Source: Oscarella lobularis (taxonomy: Eukaryota > Porifera > Homoscleromorpha > Homosclerophorida > Oscarellidae). Taken from it: a stretch of 64,000 bases of DNA. Positions 46,817-59,952 of this stretch are shown here, piece by piece; positions within the stretch are counted from its first letter, which is position 1, and the number at the start of each line of letters is the position of its first letter. Below the pieces are notes generated by a model. That model made no database searches. It saw only the letters and a list, made by a program, of their open reading frames with translations, and had not been told where the DNA came from. The translations under genes and the position numbers were made by a program. The stretch is from the NCBI RefSeq assembly GCF_947507565.1, contig NC_089180.1:1-64000 (forward strand). The letters are read 5' to 3'.

Positions 46817-47440
46817 AAATGACATCTACCGAAGGTAAGAAGTGCACGACAGCTATGTTCGTTGCACTTTGGAAGCCTTCTTCGTACAACTGAACTCTGC
46901 GGAATAGTCGTGCTACAGTAGAAGAAGGCGTGTTTTGCGTCGACAACGACAAACACTGCATGATGTGGAGAGTCGATCGTTCGTCCGGAACAGCGTCGTG
47001 TTACGCGGGAATCGAGGGAGACGCCGGATTTCGCGACGGTTCTCCGACGACGGCGAAGTTTGACGGTCCAAGAGGCCTCGCCGTCTCAGCGTCGAAATCG
47101 TCGATCTACGTCACCGATTTCAACAGCGGTCGCATTAGGGAAGTGCAATTAATTAATTAAGCGACGGAACAGTTTCTACTCTAGGCAATCGCACAGTGAC
47201 ACCTACTAAGCCAGAAGGGATTGATGGACGCTTGCTAGTCTCCTGTTCTGATAGCACTACCGGTATCCGCGAAATTAGGCTCGGTGTTGATCCCGCTTCG
47301 GTGGCACTAGCGGCGGGCACCAGGGAAATACGAGGCAACAGAGACGGCCACTGCAGCGTAGCAAAGTTCCGTCATCCCCGACAAATGGCCATGGGGCCAG
47401 ACGGCGGTTCTGTTTACGGTTTACGTGACTGACTTCTATA
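46817..47440 (+). pseudogene. NHL-BTB paralogue, truncated and frameshifted
   Basis: Homologous to the first half of the intact gene: ATGACATCTACCGAAG start, VFCVDNDKHC.MWRVDRSSG, GLAVSASKSSIYVTDF, then IREIRLGVDPASVALAAGTR. The reading frame is broken after GRIREVQL (TTAATTAATTAAG follows) and again before 47440. No BTB part follows. An 11-bp GAACTCTATTG repeat (about 47512-47545) and unrelated sequence come next. Confidence 0.8.
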
Positions 47441-47860
47441 ATCACACTCTATGTTGGCGATCGGTCATACATGTATAGAATCTATATGCTCGTGCCATCG
47501 GGACTCTATTGGAACTCTATTGGAACTCTATTGGAACTCTATTGATGGCAATATAAATATCATTATATATACATGTACATACCACTTGGTTGAATGGGCA
47601 AAGAAGCAATTCTCTCAATTGAACGATGGGGCTAATCGTGAACGACGAAGTCACGCCCGTTTCATTGCAATTCGCCGCCGCCGTCGATCCACGTTGTCGC
47701 AAGACTCCTCATTGAAGTTGAACGCGAAGCGGCCTTCAAGAGTTGCCCTGACATTCGCGAGCGGATTGCTCTGTATGCAAGCAATCCGATAAAATAGTGT
47801 TTGGGTGCAAAAACCTTTTGAAAAGTGGCAGCGACCCGAATTCTCTCCCGGCAAATTACC
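47441..47860. other. Intergenic, with 11-bp minisatellite
   Basis: Four tandem copies of GAACTCTATTG at about 47500-47545. No gene recognised. Confidence 0.5.
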
Positions 47861-49160
47861 GAAGCGTTGAGCGGATCGAGCGAACCGAAGCACGTCGCGT
47901 CGTAGACGGTCGCCGCGATCGTCGACTCGTCTTCGAACGTCGTCGCGGAGAAGACGAACTCGTCGCGCGACGTTTTGCATTCGAGAAGTTCGGCGAACGA
48001 ACCCGCGTACTCGAACGCGTCTTTTCGCGGCGACGCGACGGCGGCGTCGTTCCCGTTCGAAACGTTTGGATGAACGTGCCGCCGCCCGACGCGACCGGGT
48101 CGAAGTCGGCGGCGAACGCCGTCGGCGTGTCGAGTCTTTTATTCACGGTTGCGCCCGAACCGAAACGTGTCCGGGAAGACGCTGCGATCGACGATCGCCA
48201 GCGCGTCGACGTCGCGATGCGATTCGAAGTCGAATGTCCAGAGTTCGTATTCGTCTTTGCATCGATCCGTGTTGAGCGTGAGAGACACGTTCGCAGTTCC
48301 CCGTCTACGGAGAAGTCGAGCGTCGCCGTGCCCGAACATGGCGTCGCTTGGGACCCCGTTAGCGCGACGAGGAAAATAGGCGACGAGACGTCGCTTCGAT
48401 TGTACGACCATCGTTTCAGGCGAACGACTTCTCGAGCCGAGCTCTTGAGGCTAACCTTCCCTTTCGGTGCGCGTGACGTCATGTCGTATATTGGGGCGTC
48501 GAAGCATGGATAGGTTAGCTTACTTTCACTAATATTGACTAGTACACTGCGCCTGACAAGGCCGCCATCCGAAGCCTTCACTTGAAAACGATGAGTTTGA
48601 CTTCTACGTTTCCTAATACTCTCTCTGACCAAAAGAACGCCTGTAGAAAAGTCAACAGAAAAAAACGACGAGCCGTTGAGAGAATAGTGCACTTCTCCAT
48701 TGGGACCTATATCCGTATCATGAGCAAACACTTGGCCAACAAACGCTCTCAGTTCAGCCGCTTCAGATATAGAGAAAGTATAGTTGTCTTCATCAAAACG
48801 CGGTATGTTGTCATTCACGTCATCAACGTCAACGCCCACAATCACTTGGACACGCGTCGAAAAACGCCGTCGTACGCCTCAACGAGCAGTCGATATTCGC
48901 TTCGTGTCTCGCGATTGAGCGATCCAACGAGATAAACATCACCTAAAGCAAAACGTCCAATCATCGAAGAGCGAATAGCAAACACTTCCGGTGACGTCAT
49001 CAAACGAAAGTCGATGTTTCCCTTCGTGTCCTCGTCGAATCGAGTCTTTTACCATTGCGAATCCTGATAGGAGCGTTGACGTCTGGCTCGACTGCTTCGC
49101 GACTCAGCCACAGGCTATTCCAAGTCAAGCCCCCGTTCGAATCCTTGTTCGAACGTTCTT
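47861..49160 (-). pseudogene. Cadherin-repeat protein fragment with frameshifts
   Basis: Read right to left it shows an EC-type repeat (NIDFRLMTSPEVFAIRSSM, LNRETRSEYRLLVEAYDG), then the calcium-binding linker DVNDNIPRFDEDNYTF. A second repeat follows (SISEAAELRAFVGQVFAHD, GEVHYSLNGSSFFSVD, GVLLVRES, FQVKASDGG). Further coding-like segments (LNTDRCKDEYELWTFDF, AFEYAGSFAELLECKTSRDE) run to a donor-like site at 47861. Coding frame changes at least four times: near 48875 (a GT dinucleotide doubled), near 48300, between 48070 and 48170, and near 49040. It lacks a signal peptide, transmembrane segment and cytoplasmic tail. Either a decayed copy of a large cadherin or an error-rich consensus. Confidence 0.75.
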
Positions 49161-49800
49161 TGTTCGCTACCAGCGTTTTGCTCTTAATATTATTTTATTA
49201 ACTAGACGTGAGAAAGCGCGCCAAGAGACACGCCCTTTTCAACCCGAACATACGGGCATCATGCAAAAGTAATACATTTAAATGACGTCACTCCTGTTAA
49301 TTTTAAGAAGCAACTTGCGAGCGTTTGACTGCTTTCCCACGCCAGTCTTTCATGATGCGCTGGTACATGCCCTGCCTATCATACCGTTCTTTTATTTCTT
49401 ATTTGATTAATTAATCAATAAGTATATAATATAAAATACGACATGTCAATGTAAAATAATAATGCTACGGCTAGCTACAGGTACTCTCTAACCTTGTCCT
49501 TGTTCAATTGACTTTACCGTGTATCTCTGTCAAAAAAATACAATGCGACATAGGAAAAACACGATGAAAAATCGCAAACCTTTCTCGGACACATTTTCCA
49601 CAGCGAGAGCCCCCATACGCTCGCGCTACTGCCTTTTTCGGCTTCGCGAGAAGTTGGAGCTTTTTTGGCCGAACGGCTGGCAGCTAAAAGAAAATTATTG
49701 GCAATGAAGTCGTTTCGCGAAGAGACTTACAGTTTGCAGTCGCCGCAGCACGGCACTTTTCCCGCTTTTTTCGTGTACAAATATACGAGACGACCACCTA
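49161..49800. other. Intergenic region
   Basis: No gene recognised. Confidence 0.4.
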
Positions 49801-49804
49801 AAGA

Positions 49805-50000
49805 CAATCGCTAGCATCGTTTTTCTTCGTACACGTACGATGCATCGCTAGAGCGTACCGGGCGTTTTCGATCTGTTCGCGAGAACGGTGAATCGATCGA
49901 GAGCTCGCCTTCGACGGGCGCGACGGGCGCGAAGAGCGCGTCCTTTTCGAGCCACAGGCTATTCCAAGCCAAGTGATCGTAACTTCTTCGAGACATTTGC
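49805..50000 (-). pseudogene. Possible paralogous fragment of the cadherin N-flank
   Basis: The minus-strand peptide LAWNSLWLEKDALFAPVAPV resembles LTWNSLWLSREAVEPDVNAP upstream of the cadherin repeats at 49070-49150, and the DNA shares AGCCACAGGCTATTCCAA. It looks like a small duplicated piece and has no independent function that I can support. Confidence 0.35.
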
Positions 50001-50079
50001 AACGCGTCACGTGCCTAATGACCTCAGCGTGTTGCCCTCTGCGCATGCCCACTGTAGCAGCTTCAAAAAATGATCAGAA

Positions 50080-52956
<2,877 letters not shown>

Positions 52957-53625
52957 AGACTGGGCATCACCACAATCGGTTGGATAATTTTTGGCGTTGT
53001 CCGTGTTTGGAACGGCTAGTGTAAGAGTTTCGCTAAGAAATTAATTACTCAATTACTTTTATTCTTTTCAACGAATATTGCCCGAAAAAAAATTTTCGCA
53101 TTCGCTTTCGAGACTTTGAGCAAATCGACAATTCGCAAGCAGTGAAAATAATTGATATCTACGCTCAAATAATTTAATGTCACCATCGCCATGGCAACCG
53201 TACAGGATCCCCGTAAGAGAAGAGTCATTTCTTACTGTACTGCTCCGCCTCTTTTTTAGGCCCGCCCTACTGTACTGTAGGAACAAAGCGCCCGTACATG
53301 TATACGTTTGAGGTTTTTGGTATTACGGGCGATCGAATGAAAGAGGCAATGGCTAAGGATATGGCTATGATGGGAATAGCCAATAGTGGAGAAGATCGCG
53401 ATAAGGATCCCGTTTTCAAAACGAGAGAACTTCAAAAGATACGGAAATGGGATGTGGGTGACGTCATGAAAATGGCAGCGTAGCACAGACTCGTTTAATC
53501 GTTCATGGACCTTTTCATATTGATTTGCACATTTTCCAGAGGCACAAAATAGTACATAGTCGAGGCACGTGTCTTCTAGCTGCTGTCCCGTATTAGTGTT
53601 CGCGGACACTAAGAAAACGTTCGAT
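52957..53625. other. Intergenic region with unsupported small frames
   Basis: A 61-aa plus frame (53298-53483) and a 117-aa minus frame overlap. Neither shows family features. Confidence 0.4.
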
Positions 53626-54006
53626 ATGTCGTCGTCGCGGCCGCGAAAACGGTCCCACCAGTCGCTCGATTCGTCGGATCATCGAGATGAATCCGTAGCC
53701 ATGTCGTACGAAGAGCTTAGTGGCGATCATTCGCAGCACAGTGAAGCGACGAGGGTAAAACGAATGAAATGGAGCTTTGAGATGTCTTACGAAGCGATTA
53801 TAAAGCGATCGGAATCAGAAAACGGCATAATCGAGCGATTGGAACTAAAAAACTTTATGTGCCATCGTTTTTTGGAACTCGAACTCAATCCTCAAGTAAA
53901 TTTCATCATTGGAAAGAACGGAAGTAAGTGAGGCCCCTTTTGGGGAACGAGCGAGCCTATCAATTCATTGTGTATTTATAAAAGGTGGAAAAAGTGCTGT
54001 TATGCA
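53626..54006 (+). pseudogene. SMC6-like N-terminal fragment
   Basis: Exon 1 (53626-53933) encodes a Ser/Arg-rich head and IIERLELKNFMCHRFLELEL, the SMC6 N-terminal signature. After a 51-bp intron (53934-53984, GTAAGT..AAAAG) exon 2 gives S-GKSAVM, completing the Walker A motif GKNGSGKSAVM. SMC6 similarity then stops, with none of the expected continuation or coiled coil. SMC6 is part of the SMC5/6 DNA repair complex and needs a C-terminal head to bind ATP, so this piece cannot function. Sequence from about 54007 belongs to a different gene. Confidence 0.78.
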
Positions 54007-54018
54007 AACGACGGGAGA

Positions 54019-55060
54019 ATGCTTTACGTTCGATCCGGCGAACGCCGGATCGCGTCTTCTTCCTTCGAGCGTCGTTTTACTTCTTCTTGGGCTCTTCGAT
54101 CGACGTTACTTTGGGGGATTCTAATTGTTGTTCTTTCCCTACTCGTCGTGAGAGGGCGTGGTCAGGCATTAACATCGACGTCAAAACGTGGACTCAAGTG
54201 ATCGGAAGTCAATTGACTGGACTCAAAGTGGCGGACACTCAGAGAGCGTTTCATATGAATTCGTTCTTGTCGGAGAACGTTTCCGGGCTGGAAATGGTCG
54301 AACGAATTGCTAGTGGATTGGAAGCGTTTTTCGATCAAAAACAGAAGGCGGTTCAAGATCTCGCCGCGATGAAGCGGAATTATTGTATCAAGACTTTGAG
54401 AAAAGCGACTACTACGTCAGCCCTGACGATTCTTCTCGAACGGTCGCTCCCAATACGGATGGGTATTCGAACGGATTACAGTGACGCCCATTTTCCTAAT
54501 TCTTTATTGCAAGCATCCTATTCGGAGTAAGAATAGAAACAAAACTTTAGGAATTTCAGTCTTATATGTGCGCGTGTTCTAGCATTTTCAAACAGAAGGT
54601 TTCGTTCGATCCGAGTGTGATCAAACTCCCGGATGCTGTATCGAGAAGCGACGCTGGCGTCGCCGCCGCCGAAATCCGATGGGCGAACGGTCTCGACGAT
54701 CTCTTCAAGAAGAATTACCAAAACGACTCGTCGCTAAGGTACAAAAAATAATCCTATATTTTATATATTTATTAAATTTTAATTAATTAATTAATTAATT
54801 AATTAATAGGTGGCAATACTTTGCGACGACGCGTGGCATGATTCGCGTCTATCCTTCCTACGAATGGGGACGCAATTTCGCCGGTTTCCATCGCGACTAC
54901 GATCCGCGCATTCGTCCCTGGTACGTTTCGTCCACGTCCGGGCCCAAAAACGTCATGATCATTCTCGACTGTTCGTCGTCCATGGTGGGCACTCGCTAAG
55001 GCCGCGGCAAAAACGATTCTCAACACGCTGACGCAACAGGATTACGTCAACGTCATTGGT
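54019..55060 (+). pseudogene. Calcium channel alpha2-delta N-terminal fragment, frameshifted
   Basis: Starts with a plausible signal peptide (STLLWGILIVVLSLLVVRG). Alpha2-delta N-terminal sequence follows (NIDVKTWTQVIGSQL, LEMVERIASGLEAFFDQKQK, YQDFEKSDYYVSPDD), then a VWA_N-like exon (VSFDPSVIKLPDAV, EIRWANGLDDLFKKNY). The start of the VWA domain comes last (YDPRIRPWYVSSTSGPKNVM, IILDCSSSM, AKTILNTLTQQDYVNVI). Frame breaks: near 54157, 54366, 54480 and about 54990 (loss inside the MIDAS region). It ends in VWA helix 1; Cache domains and the delta part are missing. Introns at about 54531-54563 and 54739-54809. Confidence 0.78.
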
Positions 55061-55207
55061 TGTCTCTTATTTTATCTACTAGTGGTCTTGTCTGTTTCTC
55101 CTATACGAATTCTTTGATGTCATTGTTTGCTTGTTTCTTATTGTGTCTGATCGTTTATTTATAGTACACTCCGTTTACTCTTGTGTTGATTCGCGCGCGC
55201 TAGTGAA

Positions 55208-56350
55208 ATGGAAGAGGAAGTTCTTCTTCGTCATCGAGAGGAAACGAAAGAACTGCGAGGTTATACAAAGGTTCCGCCTATAAAACTATTCTCAGTGCTT
55301 TGAGTTAGCTCGTCTTTTGGCTGTGCGAAAAGCGGCGAAGGGCGATAAAAAGGAGAAGAAGCGTGCGCTAGCCGAAATTGAAAAATTGGAGAACGAAATG
55401 AAAGAACGACACGAAAGAGAACTCGAGCAACTGAAAGAGAATGACGATTCTGGTGAAAAACCACTGGCTCAGCCGCCGAAACAGTCGAGAGCGCAAAGAA
55501 GAAAAGTCTATTCCATGCAACCACGCCCACGTCGATTTCTAAAAAACAACGAATTTTTTATAGGAGCGAAAATTAGGCGAGGCGAAAGAACGAGAAGATC
55601 GCGTGCTAGCCGAAGAAGAAGAGGACAGAAAGACGTCACAACGGCATTTGGAAAGAGAGAAATTGAAGGAGTTGCTTTCAAAAGGGAATATGACAATTCA
55701 TGACGTAAGATCAGAACAAATTAAAATTATTAGTTAATGTATATTTCTAGATTGCGCCAGATGGTGATTGCCTTTATAGTGCCATAAGCTATCAGCTGAG
55801 TCATGAAAAGGCAATTTTTTATCTTTCAGTCCAATTGACTAATCCATTGTCTGACTTTTTTTAGATGACGTACAGCGCTAAAGAGCTTCGATCTTTAGCT
55901 GCAGACGAGATACTATACATATGTTCCTTTTCTTATTGATCCACGAAAGTGGCCACAGTCCACAAGGTCCTCAATCTTTTTCTTCGTTGCCACACACGTA
56001 CTTAGGCTTTATTTTTAAAGACATACGAGAATATTGCACGCAGATAAAGGAGACTAGTAATTGGGGTGGTCACGTTGAGGTATGTACATGTATTTTCTTA
56101 TTAATAATATGGTTGAGCCTGGTGATAGATTCAAGCACTATGTGCCAGACTTAATTGTGCCGTGCGCGTCTATCAAGCGGAGGAAAATCAGCCACTTTTG
56201 TTTGGCTCTGGCTCAAAGACCCTTCACTTCGTGTAAGTTGGTTACGATATGATGAGAAGATTGGCGGCCAAATCGAATTTCTTTAGATATCATCGTCACG
56301 AATACGGATTGGGAGAACATTACAATTCCGTCACAGTCCAAAACAAGTAG
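55208..56350 (+). CDS. OTUD6-like deubiquitinase
   Basis: Exons about 55208-55259, 55309-55505, 55564-55704, 55752-55809, 55864-about 55960, about 56009-56080, about 56157-56237 and 56289-56350. The N-terminus is a coiled coil (LLRHREETKEL, KRALAEIEKLENEMKERHER, RHLEREKLKELLSKGN) as in OTUD6A/B. The OTU domain follows with IAPDGDCLYSAISYQLS (catalytic Asp/Cys motif), MTYSAKELRSLAADEIL, YVPFLIDPRKW, NWGGHVE, AEENQPLLFGSGSKTL and YHRHEYGLGEHYNSVT (catalytic His). It removes ubiquitin chains in the cytoplasm. One intron begins GC (AAG/GCAATT). A one-base slip appears between DEILY and YVPF near 55917. Other elements look functional. Confidence 0.8.
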
Positions 56351-56403
56351 GTCAATTAATAGTAATTAATTAATTAATCAATCACGTTGAAACACCCTTG
56401 AGG

Positions 56404-57073
56404 TTAACATAGCATTAATAATCCTCCCCGTCCTCCTCGGCCTCCCCTCATTCCACCACGCCCACCAAAGCCTGCATCTAAAAAATACCAATAATAATAA
56501 TAATAATTTTCGTGACTAATTTAATTTACCTCCTCTGCCGCCTGGGCCCTTTTGACCTGGGGGTCTCGGTAAGAAACGCATAAGCGGGGGAGTAGCCGAT
56601 TGGGATCAATGTACAGCTAATTTTTAATTGAAATGACGTCACGGTTATTAATTACTTATTTTACTAAACTACCTTGTCTTTCACTCCAAATGATTATTTC
56701 GCTTACATTCCTTCAGACAGTTTAACAGAAAATAACTACATATAGAATCTCTCGATTTTAATTTTAAAGTGATGGCCCCTTTTTCTGTTTTCCTCACGTA
56801 TTCCGTCATTGGTCCGAAATACGGAACCTTTTCGATGGTTGCCGTACAAACTAAATCACCCTCGCACTCGTGCATCACTTCTCCCACTTCTAAAATAACG
56901 AATTATGGGCTCTATCTCAGAAAAAAACCGCCATTCTTAGATTCTACCTATGACATAGTCGGGAGGTCCTTGCGGGTATCCTGAGAATCCTCCGCGCCCT
57001 CCGCCTTTGCCTCCTCTCCCGCGAAATCCTCCTCGCGAGCCTCCGCGACACGAGGGGCTAGGGACCGAGACAT
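56404..57073 (-). pseudogene. GAR1-like H/ACA snoRNP protein, internally damaged
   Basis: Read right to left: RGG-rich start (GGFRGRGGKGGGRGGFSGYP, GPPDYVI), then EVGEVMHECEGDLVCTATIE and KVPYFGPMTEYVRKTEK. A short YFSVKLSEGM exon follows, then KDK/LYIDPNRLLP, LMRFLPRPPGQKGPGG and a C-terminal GRGG tail with stop at 56404-56406. This is the order of GAR1, which binds H/ACA RNPs for rRNA pseudouridylation. Defects: the ATG at 57073 is out of frame with the RGG segment; the conserved IGKVDEIFG segment is absent between about 56740 and 56775; and a C-run near 56590 shifts frame after NRLLP. It may be a decayed duplicate, or partly mis-assembled. Confidence 0.72.
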
Positions 57074-57609
57074 GTGATTCTGCGCAGTAGACGCACGTGA
57101 CGTAAACCCCACTTGTCTCTCGTTCTCTGTACAGAAGCAAGTGTGGAAGCTCGCATATGATGAAAAAAATCCCAATAATAGTTGTTAGAAACCCGTTTCT
57201 ACTTTTTCAGGGATTCGTGTTTGCAATTACCGTCGCCGTTTCAAAGCGACGACTATTATCGTTTCGACGATAACCAGAAAGCGCTCGAAAATGTTTCTGG
57301 CACATTCTAGGGTATCATTTACCTACATATACAAGGTTTCGGTTGAATTTCAGCATTTGAAGGAGGCTATAGACAAAGAAGAACAGTCTCTTTTTCATGT
57401 AATATGCTGAGAAACCTTTGTATGTAGGTACATGTTACTCTAAAATGTTCTAGAAAATTTTTAAAAGGTTTCTAGATTTTTGGAAATTTTTTCTTCGATT
57501 TGCGAGCTTCCACCCTAACACACTCCCTAACACACAAACGAGACAAGTGGGGTTTTACGTCACGTGCGTCTACTGCGCAGAATCACATGTCTCGGTCCCT
57601 AGCCCCTCG
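57051..57609. repeat. 70-bp inverted repeat around the GAR1-like start
   Basis: 57051-57119 is the reverse complement of 57540-57609 with one extra T in the right arm. It contains TACGTCACGTGCGTCTACTG and the candidate ATG with its next codons. The 420 bp between the arms shows no gene. Confidence 0.88.
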
Positions 57610-58020
57610 TCTCCGCGACCCCGGTAGGCCATGTTTTCTGATCGAGATAGCGTGCGCCGAGTCCTGCGGCTCTTTGCGCACGCTGCACTGTTTTCTCCGC
57701 GTGCTCTCTGACTGTCGAATTTGACAGCCGACAGAGGTAGGCCTAAAGCGCAAGATCGCCCACGTCCTGAATCCGAAGAGACTTCAAGCAAAGGTAACGC
57801 GTCACCTCAGTCCACTTGCAACAAACGGTTAACAATAACAACAATCAACAATTCGTTGCAACGAACGGCGGCCAGCAACGACGATGTCGGCCGTTTGTTG
57901 CAAGCCTTATGCGTTGGTAATCGGACACCGCGATGCTCTCACATTCCCTGCACAAGAGGACGGCATGACTAAGTACTGCTACAGCATGACTTATTATATT
58001 ATTCAGGCTGTTTTTTTAGG
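57610..58020. other. Unique sequence without a recognised gene
   Basis: Contains short CAACAA/ACGGCGG stretches and no supported frame. Confidence 0.4.
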
Positions 58021-58026
58021 CTGGCA

Positions 58027-58124
58027 GGGGGTCCTGAGCATGACCCCTTATAAAAAAACTGCTCTTGGGCGTCCTGAGCATGACGCCTTCAAAAACTGCT
58101 CTTCGGGGTCCTGGGCAAGACCCC
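58027..58124. repeat. Three tandem hairpin units with compensated stems
   Basis: Stems GGGGTC/GACCCC (58028-58033 with 58042-58047), GGCGTC/GACGCC (58068-58073 with 58082-58087) and GGGGTC/GACCCC (58105-58110 with 58119-58124). Each has an 8-nt loop (CTGAGCAT twice, CTGGGCAA once), and each is followed by AAAAACTGCTC or AAAAAACTGCCC. Units are 37-40 bp apart. Confidence 0.85.
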
Positions 58125-58521
58125 GTCAAAAAAACTGCCCGCATGAAAGCAAGAAGAGGACTGTTGTTTTTTTATTTTTATTGAAATAAATTTGCTATAC
58201 TCTCTCCTTTTCTCCATGGCGACGGCAGCACACACGGGGTGTACCACCTCGCCGGTGCCCCATCTAACCTATCTAACCTACCTATTCTACCTAACGCGCA
58301 AACGCTCGCTGTGCGCTGTCATGTTATGCGCCTAACTACAACCGAAACGTGCAATATAAAGACAACAAGCAAAACGTCCTCAATGCTTTCTTGGACACCT
58401 GCCTTCTCCGATCCAACGTGAAATCAAATGAAATGCGGCGGCGGGTTGGCGCGTGCAGAGCAAGCTCGTGCAAGCTAACGTACGCTACAAAGCAGAACAG
58501 TTCAAATCGTTTCTCGCGAAA

Positions 58522-58993
58522 ATGACTTACTACGGAGGCATTTTGGGCGGTGCGACGAGCTCCAACATCGGAACGAGCTCGAGTCTCGGCTTGAATCCTC
58601 ACTTGGAGGGCGTCGACACATGATGCGTGCAAAGAATTGGCGAAAGCGTCGGCAGGCCTCGCACCGACCGATTGCTTGCGCGCATTAGGCGTGACAACGA
58701 GCGGCGGCGGCGACACGACGAAGATCCGAGACGACATGGAAAAGGAAAAGAATCGGCGCGAGAAATATCCGGGCACGTACGGGCCCATGGCAACGGCGTG
58801 CCCAAATGGCCAGTTGATCAATCCAGACGAAGTATGGATGTGGAGGCTGGGGCCATTTGATTGGCGACGAAGTATCCGCATTTTGGATAACCCAAAAAGC
58901 GATTAAAATGATTTACGACGCCGACGACGGACTCGAAGCGGCTCCCCACGACGTCCAGTTTCTTCGAACGAAATTGTTTGACTTTTTGGGCAT
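58522..58993 (+). pseudogene. N-acetylglucosamine kinase-like (NAGK) remnant
   Basis: Segments align in order with NAGK, the salvage kinase for GlcNAc: YYGGILGGATSSNI (degenerate P-loop, family GG.EGGGT), LNPHLEGVDT, DACKELAKASAGLAPTDCLR, ALGVTTSGGG, MATACPNGQLINPDE, GPFDW, IGDEVSAFWITQKAIKMIYD, DADDGLEAAPHDV and KLFDFLGM. The catalytic stretch with DAAG and the VLISGTGSN loop is missing between the 'GPMATACPNG' and 'QLINPDE' parts, and the frame changes near 58618 and 58850. The C-terminal half is absent. It is a non-functional duplicate with internal deletions. Confidence 0.72.
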
Positions 58994-59090
58994 GACGGTT
59001 TGCAAATCGTCTTCGTCGTCACCGTTCGTAATTTATTAAACTATTGATCCATTATTGATTAATAATTAGATTCATGAGTTTACGTCTCAC

Positions 59091-59510
59091 CTGAGCCGTT
59101 CTACCGCAATTCGGTTCTAGACAGTCCTGAAGAGTGACTTTATCACCTGGAAGAGGCACCATGGGTCTAAGGAACAAAAAGGATAAGTCTCCTAGGACAT
59201 CATATGTAGGATATGAGGCACCCCATTCATTCCAGGCATATTCCCCCAGAAGTATCGTCGTCTATTCGCCGCCGACACGGGAAACGCGTCAACAACGACA
59301 GGACTACACTATCAAGAAAAAATATATATAAAATTAATTACTGTAATACTAGATATCGGGTTTCTTACCTGAAAAAATCTTGAAATTGTTTTTCGAACTT
59401 CGGACGTCATTGACATGACATTTTCAAAAAGCCAAAAGAAGGGTCTTGATTGGCTGTGAGCGCACGACTCGTTCGCCGTGCACGGATCGTGAACGCACGG
59501 CTTCAAATAT
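59091..59510 (-). pseudogene. DNMT3-type DNA methyltransferase fragment
   Basis: The minus strand shows RPFFWLFENVMSM (the ENV motif of C5 methyltransferases in its DNMT3 form) and KTISRFFQ, then an intron. The next exon reads [20 protein letters not shown] and NMPGMN. A further intron is followed by VTLQDCLEPNCGRTAQ and a donor GTGAGA at 59090. These are consecutive parts of the DNMT3 catalytic domain. The SAM-binding motif, PCQ loop and target-recognition C-terminus are not found nearby. The left end abuts the NAGK remnant. At the MPGMN exon the expected phase fails by one base. Confidence 0.75.
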
Positions 59511-59587
59511 TAAAAAATGCGATAAAACTCGAAAAAGAGCTGACCACTACCCTCTAGATAGAAAATCCTCATATCAATTTCTATCCA

Positions 59588-59620
59588 AATAAATAAATAA
59601 ATAAATAAATAAATAAATTA
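59588..59620. repeat. AAAT microsatellite
   Basis: Eight AAAT/AATA units between the DNMT3 and Tudor fragments. Similar ATTA runs occur at 43685-43709 and 54778-54808, inside or beside introns. Confidence 0.8.
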
Positions 59621-59626
59621 GTGACG

Positions 59627-59952
59627 TCATAGTACCATTCTTGTTTCGGACTGCATCAATTTACAACAATACCAATTGGAATCTTCTTCAAACACGGCAC
59701 CACAGATCTAAAAAAATTAATTAATTAATTAATAATTAATTAAAAACCATATTTTTAAACAGACCTGTCCGATTTGAACAGCAGGCGTTTTGGGACACCA
59801 AGACTTGAACCACTCTTGTAATTGTTGCAATTTCGACTCGGACATCTAAAAAAGAGAGAATCAAAAAGAAACTCCCTTCTCCTTCATTGTATCTTTCTTA
59901 CTTGCGCCCAGAAACTGCAATCGGTCTCCACGCTCGTAATAATAAGCGACAT
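59627..59952 (-). pseudogene. Tudor-domain fragment
   Basis: Three short exons: IITSVETDCSFWAQ (59905-59952), then MSESKLQQLQEWFKSWCPKT..VQIGQ (about 59765-59847), then ICGAVFEEDSNWYCCKLMQ (59627-59710). They match the extended Tudor fold (V.SP..FWAQ lead-in, then G..CAA.F.ED..WYR). A stop follows at 59627-59629. Tudor modules of this class bind methylated arginine in germline/piRNA proteins. Splice sites look canonical, but only one partial domain is present. Confidence 0.5.

Noticed and set aside
47797-48513. 238-aa plus-strand frame opposite the cadherin fragment
   Set aside because: GC-rich antisense shadow; the cadherin signature on the minus strand is clear.
49120-49150. GTTCGAATCC resembling a tRNA T-loop
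   Set aside because: No T-stem pairing, acceptor stem or A/B box spacing around it; it reads as cadherin-flank coding sequence.
53256-53609. 117-aa minus frame and 61-aa plus frame between KDM2 and SMC6
   Set aside because: Overlapping on opposite strands, with no domain or splice support.
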